A stretch of 64,000 nt of DNA from Hyphomicrobiales bacterium (GTDB lineage: Bacteria > Pseudomonadota > Alphaproteobacteria > Rhizobiales > Beijerinckiaceae). Shown in pieces: positions 41,020 to 47,536 of the stretch. Under the pieces are notes generated by a model, which was given only the letters and a program-made list of their open reading frames with translations, was not told where the DNA came from and made no database searches. Location of the stretch: the NCBI GenBank assembly GCA_027484605.1, contig JAIXSR010000034.1, positions 1-64,000 on the forward strand. Reading direction: 5' to 3'. Position 1 is the first letter of the stretch. Each line of letters begins with the position of its first letter. The position numbers and the translations under genes were made by a program.

Positions 41020-42431
41020 CAAGGCGGATCACTCAAGCGGCTGATCAGGCGGCAGGGGGAGCGTCAGCACAGGTCGAAGCCCCTTCGCCCCTACCGCGAG
41101 GCCGGAAGCTTCAGGCTGGGCCGCGAGATATCCTCTTTGATCCGCAGAAGCGAGCGGCATCGCCCGCGCTCAAGGCCAGCATCAAGGCCCTTGCGGGCTA
41201 TCTGGAGGCCCAGGAACGGCAATGCGGTCTCAGGGTGAGGCGACGTAGCCCGGCACAGAGAACGGCCTTCCTACTCGCTCTAGAGGCGCTTGCCTGCAAC
41301 CTCGCTTGGCTGCTGATGGCCGCTCCGGGCCGCCCTATGGCCATGCCGCGCGATAACAACCTGATGCGCGGGAAGAGCCGCTATAAGCCGGAGGTCTATG
41401 GCTCTGCCTTTGTCGAGACGCTCACGATCATGGCCCATCCTCAGGTCGGGCTGATTGACGATGCTCAGCGCGGCTACCGCGTTGGACAAAATCGCCAAGC
41501 TTCACTTGTCCTTCCCCTCCCCGCTTTTGAAGAACACGTCCCCGTTTCTTCGCTCACATGGGAGAGCTTCACTCGCCTGCCGCCGCGCGAGGTGCTGATC
41601 CTGAAGAGCGCCAAGGATGCCGAAGGCGATGCCAGCCAAATTGACTATTGCGACACCGACCGGCTTCGGACGATGCGCAATGAGGTCATCCGCCTCAACA
41701 AGCGCCTAGAGGCTCTGCCGATCATCCTTGAGCGGCCTTCAGGCGAACCGCTGCTTGATCACGATGGCCTGCCGGTTGATCCGACAAGGCGAGCCCTCAG
41801 GCGCATCTTCAACAATGGGAGCTGGTATGATGGCGGGCGGCTCTTCGATGGCTTCTGGGAGACGATGCCTCGCGAGATGCGCTTCAGGCATCTGCGCCTT
41901 TCCTCCAAGGATCACCCCGAAGGCGAGGCTATCGCCAATGTGGATTTCGAGCAGCTCTTCCCGCACCTCGCCTATCACAAGGCCCGCATCGCTCCGCCTG
42001 AACGTGACCTTTATGACCTTGAAGGCGATGGCCAGAACCGGAAGGGTTGGAAGCAGCTGCTCAATGCCCAGCTCTTCGCCAAGGGCCGCCTGAAGGCATG
42101 GCCGCGCGATTGCCGCGAAGCGTTCGACAAGCCGCCGGCCTTCAAGGAGGCTTGTGCCCTGCTGGAGGAGCGGCATCGCCCCATTGCGCATCTCTTCGGA
42201 ACGGGCATCGGGTTCCACCTGATGTTCCAAGAGAGTTCCGCCCTGATTGTGGCGCTAGGGTACCTTCACGAAGAAGGCATTCCCGCCCTGCCGCTCCATG
42301 ACAGTGTTCTCGTCCCCCGATCCCAAGCGGAGAGGGCGAAGATGCTGCTTCAAGCTGCCTTAGAGCGCTGCATCGAGAAGTCTCGCGCGGCAGTCTCCAT
42401 CAACTACGGCTATGATATACAAAAGGAATAG
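41016..42431 (+). CDS. Family-A-polymerase-like palm-domain protein
   Basis: The 471-residue product is not a known annotated enzyme to me, but residues 258-455 carry a polymerase palm order: a lead-in RRIFNNGSWYDGGRLFDGFW (about 262-281); motif A ANVDFEQLFPHLAY with Asp310; a motif-B-like KQLLNAQLFAKG (K346, N350); and motif C LPLHDSVLVP with His428-Asp429-Ser430. Motif C ends in HDS, as in T7-type RNA polymerases, whereas PolA has HDE. No exonuclease domain is seen. Being co-transcribed with RNase H-like and zinc-finger genes suggests a replication or nucleic-acid synthesis role for the element. Confidence 0.65.
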   Translation: MTRRITQAADQAAGGASAQVEAPSPLPRGRKLQAGPRDILFDPQKRAASPALKASIKALAGYLEAQERQCGLRVRRRSPAQRTAFLLALEALACNLAWLLMAAPGRPMAMPRDNNLMRGKSRYKPEVYGSAFVETLTIMAHPQVGLIDDAQRGYRVGQNRQASLVLPLPAFEEHVPVSSLTWESFTRLPPREVLILKSAKDAEGDASQIDYCDTDRLRTMRNEVIRLNKRLEALPIILERPSGEPLLDHDGLPVDPTRRALRRIFNNGSWYDGGRLFDGFWETMPREMRFRHLRLSSKDHPEGEAIANVDFEQLFPHLAYHKARIAPPERDLYDLEGDGQNRKGWKQLLNAQLFAKGRLKAWPRDCREAFDKPPAFKEACALLEERHRPIAHLFGTGIGFHLMFQESSALIVALGYLHEEGIPALPLHDSVLVPRSQAERAKMLLQAALERCIEKSRAAVSINYGYDIQKE

Positions 42432-42988
42432 GCGCTTAGCTGTCTGCTAAAGGCCTCCAGTGTCTTCCTCTAGGCTGGTTGGCTCTCGGCCTACGACGCT
42501 TTAAGGACGGGCTTCGAGCGGAAGGTGGAGCGAGTGGATCAATCCTCGCCCTGTCGGCTCTATGCCCCGGCTTGGAGGGAACCCTTGAAGCTCCCAGAGC
42601 CGCCTAGCGCCCCTAAAGCCATCTCAAAGCCCGCTCCCCTTCCAGTCCCCTCTTGCACCCCGATCACTCTGAGCACCAACCTCAAGCCTGCCTTCAATCC
42701 TCTCCTCAGGCCCCGACCACGGCATCAGGCCAGCACGAGGCGGGGCTTAAGGCTGTGCTCAACCGGACCGACTTGGGGAGACCTCAGATAGCGCAATGCC
42801 CCCCAAAGCTCTATCCGAGGCAGGACAGGGGGAGAGGGAGGGAGAGTAGGAATGGCCTTAGCTGCTTCAAAGCAAGGCCAGCATGATGCAAAGGCTTCCG
42901 CCTCTTTAATCCCCCGCTTCGCCACATTTAGCGGACCGAACCGCCCAGCAATTTTGCACGGACCGATGCATCGAAAAAGGCGGCCTGT
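42432..42988. other. Non-coding gap after polymerase-like gene
   Basis: A 557-bp stretch between the polymerase-like gene and the convergent SH3-like gene. It contains C-rich, proline-codon-like sequence without a family match or good ribosome site. I see no clear terminator, repeat or gene here. Confidence 0.5.
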
Positions 42989-43399
42989 TCAGAAATTGCG
43001 TGTCCGTCCCGATGGCGCTTGTGGCTCGGGATTGTTGACGCGCTCCAAATATGACGCATTCACCCAGCCAAAGACGATGTTTCCCGAAACAGAAAGCATG
43101 ATGAAGCACCACGTTTTGGCTGACGTTCGCCCCTTTGTGAAGGCATCAAGCCGCGACCAGACGGAATCGGGAATACCATCAAAGACACATTCCACAATCC
43201 GGATACCCCGCGTCCCCGGCGCCAGGCGGTGAACGATGTCAGATGCGGTGGTTCCCGGCCATTTCCTGATGTTCAACGTATCGTCGGGTGCCACTCGAAC
43301 GACCTGCCATTCTCCCGGCTGGACCGCAAAGCCTTGGCAAGGGAAAAAGCACATGGCGAAGGCTAGGGATGCGAACAAAATGCCTAGACGTCCGTTCAT
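42989..43399 (-). CDS. Exported SH3-like domain protein
   Basis: This 136-residue protein has a signal peptide (GRLGILFASLAFAMCFFP ... GFA) and then a bacterial SH3-like domain (VRVAPDDTLNIRKWPGTTAS, HRLAPGTRGIRIVEC, GWVNASYLERV). These domains bind peptidoglycan or cell-wall peptides. It is divergent from the exported protease gene; the 166-bp region between them should hold both promoters. The two may act together in the periplasm. Confidence 0.78.
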   Translation of the reverse strand: MNGRLGILFASLAFAMCFFPCQGFAVQPGEWQVVRVAPDDTLNIRKWPGTTASDIVHRLAPGTRGIRIVECVFDGIPDSVWSRLDAFTKGRTSAKTWCFIMLSVSGNIVFGWVNASYLERVNNPEPQAPSGRTRNF

Positions 43400-43565
43400 C
43401 ACCAGCCCACCGCATGAAACAATTGCTTCCCGACAATACCGTTGTGGCAAACGGTGTCGAGAGGTCTGAAAAAGACAAGGCACTGCCTGCAGTACGAGCA
43501 CTATAGCGCCTTCCGTTTCAAAACTCACGATGTTAACCTCTCTTTAAGCGTGAGTGAGGTGGCTG

Positions 43566-45059
43566 ATGCGCAAGCTTCTTTCTGTGATCTTCATTCTGGT
43601 TTCAGCTTGGGTGGCCTTGCCAGTTCATGCCCAGGAGGATGATCGCCGCCTCCATGAGTTCTATTCCTCGCTTGATCTGGAGATTCGGGTTTGGCTCCAG
43701 CGCGGGCTGATCTGGACTGATCATTATGTCGGTATCGCGGATGGCAATTTCGGTGGTCGATCCATCGACGCTGTTCGGAGCTTTCAGCGGAGCATCAACC
43801 AGGTGCCTAACGGCATCATGACGCGTGAGCAGCTGCGCCGGCTTTCCGCGGAAGCCGATCGGATCGAAAGCGCATTCGGCTATCGGCTCCACCATGACCC
43901 CGCGACCGGGGCAACGATTGGGCTCCCGGGCAAGTTCGTGTCCCAAGTCACCAACCTTCGCCGAGGGACGCAATTCGCCTCCAGCAACGGCGAGGTGGAT
44001 ATGGTCACGATCCGCATTCCGCTGGCCGAGCGGAGTTTGGCAGACCTTTATCGCATCCATACGCGCAAGGCTGGCCGCTCTGTTGAGTACTCGGTCTTCC
44101 GAGGCGATTGGTTCGTCGTCACCGGAAAGGAAGACGGCAAGCACTTCTACGTCCGTGCCCATAGCTGGGGCGAGGATATCCGGGGGTTTGCCATCAGCTA
44201 TCATGCGAACCTACAACAGGTCTTTGGTCGCCTGACCACGGCCATGTCCAGCGACTTCAAGCCCGACTCCAGCACAAGGAGCGTTGCCGAGAGCCGCATG
44301 GACTGGGGGAGCTTCAGTGCCCGCTTTGGCGGACCTCCCGCGCCCGCCCCCGCTCCAGCCCCCAGCATCGCAGCAGCGCCTCCAGTCCAATCTCAGTCAC
44401 CATCTGGGGTAGGCGGGCCGAGTGAACCGCCGAAGGGCAACATCACGACCGGTAGCGGCTTCCTCGTCTCATCCTCCGGCCATTTCCTGACGAATGCCCA
44501 TGTCGTGGAATCCTGCCGGCAAGTCAGCGTCGGCATGTTTGGCAACGCCCGGCTGATCGATCGGGACGCAACCAATGACCTCGCGCTTCTGAAAGTCGAC
44601 GCCGCTGTTCCGGCGAAGCCACTCGCCTTTTCCGAAATCGGCCCCCGCTTGGGCGAAGAGGTGATTGCCCTTGGCTATCCGCTCCAGACCATCCTCCAGA
44701 ACGGCTTGAACGTGACGAAGGGGGACGTTTCCTCACTCGCCGGCATGGGGGGAGACTCGCGCTTCCTTCAGTTCACAGCGGCAATCCAGCCGGGGAATTC
44801 TGGCGGCCCCTTGGTGAGCAAGCGCGGCGCGGTCCTTGGCGTAGTGACCTCCAAGCTTAATGCCATGAAGGTCGCGTCAGCGGTGGGTGACGTGCCGCAA
44901 TCCGTCAATTTCGCCATCCAGCCCCAATTGGCAGAGCTGTACCTCCGCCGCCATGGCATAGGCGTCACCCGACCGGAGCCGATGGATAAGACCCCCGAGG
45001 CCCATGAGATCATCGCCAAAATCCGCGATGCCGTGAACATCGTGATTTGCACGCAGTGA
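43566..45059 (+). CDS. Exported trypsin-like serine protease with peptidoglycan-binding-like domain
   Basis: The protein has 497 residues. A signal peptide (LLSVIFILVSAWVALPVHA) is followed by a peptidoglycan-binding-like repeat (ADGNFGGRSIDAVRSFQRSI, GIMTREQL), a middle domain of about 130 residues, a Pro/Ala linker and a C-terminal trypsin-2 domain. The catalytic triad is visible: His in FLTNAHVVE, Asp in RDATNDLALLKVD, Ser in QPGNSGGPLV. No PDZ domain follows. The ATG at 43566 has GAGGTGG upstream. It resembles periplasmic envelope proteases. Confidence 0.85.
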   Translation: MRKLLSVIFILVSAWVALPVHAQEDDRRLHEFYSSLDLEIRVWLQRGLIWTDHYVGIADGNFGGRSIDAVRSFQRSINQVPNGIMTREQLRRLSAEADRIESAFGYRLHHDPATGATIGLPGKFVSQVTNLRRGTQFASSNGEVDMVTIRIPLAERSLADLYRIHTRKAGRSVEYSVFRGDWFVVTGKEDGKHFYVRAHSWGEDIRGFAISYHANLQQVFGRLTTAMSSDFKPDSSTRSVAESRMDWGSFSARFGGPPAPAPAPAPSIAAAPPVQSQSPSGVGGPSEPPKGNITTGSGFLVSSSGHFLTNAHVVESCRQVSVGMFGNARLIDRDATNDLALLKVDAAVPAKPLAFSEIGPRLGEEVIALGYPLQTILQNGLNVTKGDVSSLAGMGGDSRFLQFTAAIQPGNSGGPLVSKRGAVLGVVTSKLNAMKVASAVGDVPQSVNFAIQPQLAELYLRRHGIGVTRPEPMDKTPEAHEIIAKIRDAVNIVICTQ

Positions 45060-45074
45060 CCTGCGCTGCCGGGA

Positions 45075-46052
45075 TTACGGTCCGGCCTTTGCCGCCTTGA
45101 TGAGTTCCCGTTGCGCCCTGAGGATCTTGCGCAAACCCTTGAGGTCGGATGGGTCAACCATTCGGTGAATCATGCGGTGGCAGTTGCTGCAAAGGACAGT
45201 GAAGTCCTTTTCGATATCGAGAGCCGTCGGCTTGCCCTCCTCAAGAGCATGAAGCGGGCGCAGATGATGTGCCTCGATAAACCCTTCTCCGAGGGCGCCG
45301 TAACGCTTCGCGAAATCAAGACCACAAGCCCGGCATGTTGTGCCGTGGAGGCGTTTTGCTTTCTTCGCGGCGGTTGGGTTTCTCTCGATCCGAAGGTGGC
45401 GCCCATATTGGCGCATTTCGAGGACTTCGCCGCCCTGCTCTTTGGGGGCTTCCTCAACTAGATCAACGGGAGGTCCACGGAAAAGAAGCGCTCGATAGGC
45501 CCGGACCATGTCTGTGAGGTCGCTCAGAATCGACTTCTCGTCCGGCCATTGCGAAAGCGAATAGGTAACCCCGAGGATATGGCCCGCTTCGTAATCCTTT
45601 GGGAGTTGACGCGAAGAGCCCAGATCAATCGCGCCGATCGGAAACCGCGGCATCCAGTCTCTTAGCTTCAGCCTGGCCTCTTTGGATCGCCCGAGTAAAG
45701 CCTCCGGGGCCGTTGCCCCAAACTCCCGGCGAACGGCTGTGGTGCCTTGATTGAGCGAGAGAGCAACTGTGCCGGCGGGAACGTTGAAAAGATAGACCGC
45801 ATAAATGCCCCTTTGGGCAGTATCGGTCTCAGAGGCATCAAAGACCGCGAGCCAGGGAACATCCGCCCATTGCCCCTGCCCCGGGCTCCCAGTGACCGTA
45901 AGGTTGGGCTGCTGGGCTTGTAGCGCCTCTATCAGGCCCTTCGGCAATGTTGACCGAATGAAGTTCGCTAGCGGATGACCGGTAAAGGGTTCACCGCGAG
46001 CCGCGCCATACTCCAAAAGCACGCGCCGAAGTCCGTCTGCAATCATCACCAT
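45075..46052 (-). CDS. DUF3578 (McrB-N-like)-HNH type IV restriction endonuclease
   Basis: The protein has 325 residues. The N-terminal half matches the DUF3578 domain (GSPGQGQWADVPWLAVFDAS, GIYAVYLFNV, VALSLNQGTT), which recognises modified DNA in McrB-type enzymes. The C-terminus is an HNH nuclease with zinc Cys pairs (CRACGLDF, CSNCHRMIH) and the catalytic EAHHLRPL. Such fusions cut phage DNA with modified bases. It converges with the protease gene (15-bp gap) and its start is 85 bp from the right-end repeats. The ATG at 46052 has GAGG upstream. Confidence 0.87.
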   Translation of the reverse strand: MVMIADGLRRVLLEYGAARGEPFTGHPLANFIRSTLPKGLIEALQAQQPNLTVTGSPGQGQWADVPWLAVFDASETDTAQRGIYAVYLFNVPAGTVALSLNQGTTAVRREFGATAPEALLGRSKEARLKLRDWMPRFPIGAIDLGSSRQLPKDYEAGHILGVTYSLSQWPDEKSILSDLTDMVRAYRALLFRGPPVDLVEEAPKEQGGEVLEMRQYGRHLRIERNPTAAKKAKRLHGTTCRACGLDFAKRYGALGEGFIEAHHLRPLHALEEGKPTALDIEKDFTVLCSNCHRMIHRMVDPSDLKGLRKILRAQRELIKAAKAGP

Positions 46053-46136
46053 TCGCCTCGCCAATCCGCCGATTAGCAAAGTCTAATGTTCAGATGGGAA
46101 AGTCAAAGCGCGGGTTGGCGGTTTCCAGACTGTCCT

Positions 46137-46170
46137 GGGGTACGCAGCTGGGGTACGCACTGGGGACGCA
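46137..46170. repeat. Right arm-type repeats GGGGTACGCA x2 plus a variant
   Basis: GGGGTACGCA occurs at 46137-46146 and 46150-46159, with GGGGACGCA at 46162-46170. The unit and spacing mirror the left end (33691-33713), both in the same orientation. Likely integrase arm sites. Confidence 0.75.
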
Positions 46171-46218
46171 GAGGCCAAAAACTGACCTCTAAGTCATTGA
46201 AAAATAAGGATGAAAAAA

Positions 46219-46239
46219 GAGTGGTGGGGGAAGCAGGAC
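46219..46239. other. Right attachment repeat within tRNA-Tyr
   Basis: This 21-bp direct repeat is identical to 33608-33628. It covers the tRNA-Tyr CCA, acceptor 3' strand and first T-arm bases, so insertion restored a full tRNA. Confidence 0.88.
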
Positions 46240-46306
46240 TCGAACCTGCGAAGGCTTAGCCAGCGGATTTACAGTCCGCCCCCTTTGCCGCTCGGGACAT
46301 TCCCCC
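46222..46306 (-). tRNA. tRNA-Tyr (GTA)
   Basis: This 85-nt class II tRNA has acceptor GGGGGAA pairing with TTCCCCC, anticodon GTA (46270-46272 on the plus strand as TAC) in a CGGACTGTAAATCCG stem-loop, a long variable arm, a T-arm GCAGG-TTCGAAC-CTGC and an encoded CCA. It is the integration site of the element on its left. Confidence 0.97.
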
Positions 46307-46520
46307 ACGAACGCGATACCGGGTTTCCGGAGCGCGAGGCCGCGTTATGATCAAGCCGCCCCGGCCTGTCAACGAAAGAAAGCGGCCTGTCCGTCATTAA
46401 TTTGGCGAGGTGGAGGCTGCGCCAGCGGGTGCTGCGCGGCCGGCAATCGACAAGCCGGCGCGAAACGCCTATCCCGGCAGGCCACAGGCGGAATCCGGGG
46501 CTCCCGGGGAAGGACAGGAC

Positions 46521-47378
46521 ATGAAATCCCCCTATCGGCATGGCGGCCAGAAGGATGAAGGCAAGCGATCGGCCCCGGCTGCGGGCGGCGAAACTGCGGC
46601 ACCGAAGCGGTTCAAGGACAAGTCCCGCTTCGTGGCCAAGCCGAAGAAGGAAAAGCCGCGTCCGCCCGAGGATTGCGATGTGCTCTACGGCATCCACAGC
46701 GTCCATGAGGCCCTGGCCAACCCGGCCCGCAAACATCATCGCCTGCTCGCCACGGAGAACGGCCTGCTGCGCCTCAGCGAGGACCTGACGCTGCCGATCC
46801 AGGCGGAAGTGGTTAAGCCGGACGCGATCAACGCCCTGCTGCCGCCCGACGCCGTGCACCAGGGCGTCTATCTCGAAACTTTCCGCCTGCCCCTGCTGCG
46901 GCTCGAGGCGATGCCGCAGGACCGGATCATCGTCGCGCTCGACCAGGTGACGGATCCGCACAATGTCGGCGCGATCCTGCGCAGCGCCGCCGCCTTCGGC
47001 GTGGGCGCGCTGCTCACGACCTTCCGGAACAGCCCGGATGTCAGCGGCGTCCTCGCCAAGGCGGCATCCGGCGCGCTCGAGCATGTGCCCATCGTCGGGG
47101 TGACCAATCTCGGCCGGGCGCTGGCGAGCCTGCAGGAGGAAGGGTTCCTGCTGGTCGGGCTCGACTCCGAAGCCCCGGAGGAATTCCACGACCTGCCGCT
47201 GCGCATGCCGCTCGTCCTGGTGCTCGGGGCCGAGGGCAAGGGCCTGCGCCAGTCGACGCGCACGCTGTGCAACCATCTGGCCCGGCTGGACCTGCCCGGC
47301 GCCATCCGGAGCCTCAATGTCTCGAATGCCGCCGCGATCAGCCTCTATGCGGTCTCGCGCGGGCTGAAGGGCAGCTGA
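46521..47378 (+). CDS. rlmB: 23S rRNA (guanosine-2'-O-)-methyltransferase RlmB (SpoU/TrmH family)
   Basis: This 285-residue protein has a basic, disordered N-terminus of about 50 residues, a substrate-binding domain (DVLYGIHSVHEALANPARKH) and a SPOUT methyltransferase domain: motif 1 LDQVTDPHNVGAILRSAAAF, motif 2 LVLVLGAEGKGLRQ, motif 3 LPGAIRSLNVSNAAAISLYA. It methylates a 23S rRNA guanosine (G2251 in E. coli) with SAM. The ATG at 46521 follows GGACAGGAC. It is adjacent to tRNA-Tyr, divergently transcribed. Confidence 0.93.
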   Translation: MKSPYRHGGQKDEGKRSAPAAGGETAAPKRFKDKSRFVAKPKKEKPRPPEDCDVLYGIHSVHEALANPARKHHRLLATENGLLRLSEDLTLPIQAEVVKPDAINALLPPDAVHQGVYLETFRLPLLRLEAMPQDRIIVALDQVTDPHNVGAILRSAAAFGVGALLTTFRNSPDVSGVLAKAASGALEHVPIVGVTNLGRALASLQEEGFLLVGLDSEAPEEFHDLPLRMPLVLVLGAEGKGLRQSTRTLCNHLARLDLPGAIRSLNVSNAAAISLYAVSRGLKGS

Positions 47379-47467
47379 GGCTTCGCCCTGCCGGCATCCC
47401 CGCGAGGGGCCGGCAAGTATCCGTTCTCCTTGCAACTATCCGTTCTCCTTGCCTGCCGCAAACGAGA

Positions 47468-47491
47468 AACCCCGCCGTTTCCGGCGGGGTT
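47468..47491 (-). terminator. Intrinsic terminator for the MFS gene (possibly bidirectional)
   Basis: AACCCCGCC (47468-47476) and GGCGGGGTT (47483-47491) form a 9-bp stem with a 6-base loop. Read on the minus strand it is followed by TTCTCGTTT. It lies between the convergent rlmB and MFS genes and could end both transcripts. Confidence 0.8.
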
Positions 47492-47536
47492 CCAGGGAAG
47501 GTCGTCGGGAGGGACAACCCTGGGGTTGTCGAACCC

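Larger units (their letters stand above)
33608..46239. mobile_element. Integrative element inserted at the 3' end of tRNA-Tyr
   Basis: About 12.6 kb bounded by 21-bp exact direct repeats: 33608-33628, and 46219-46239 which contains the tRNA-Tyr 3' end. A tyrosine integrase lies just inside the left end; paired GGGGTACGCA repeats lie inside both ends. Cargo comprises an IS3 remnant, an AriAB-like pair, a serine recombinase, an RNase H-like/zinc-finger/polymerase-like unit, two exported proteins and a type IV restriction enzyme. Base composition varies strongly inside (AT-rich near 36.1-38.0 kb), unlike the flanks. No conjugation genes or phage structural genes are visible, so it is not self-transmissible by known means. 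Confidence 0.88.

Noticed and set aside
41016-42431. Reverse transcriptase for the polymerase-like protein.
   Set aside because: No YxDD box or other RT motif is present; the HDS motif and the DFxQLFPHLAY motif fit a family-A/T7-type palm instead.
42525-42886. Overlapping plus-strand ORFs (88 and 77 codons) in the gap after the polymerase-like gene.
   Set aside because: They are proline/arginine-rich frames from C-rich DNA, with no family motif and no ribosome site.
46137-46170. GGGGTACGCA repeats first considered as a transposon end.
   Set aside because: They are direct rather than inverted repeats and mirror the left end of the integrase element, so arm-type integrase sites explain them better.
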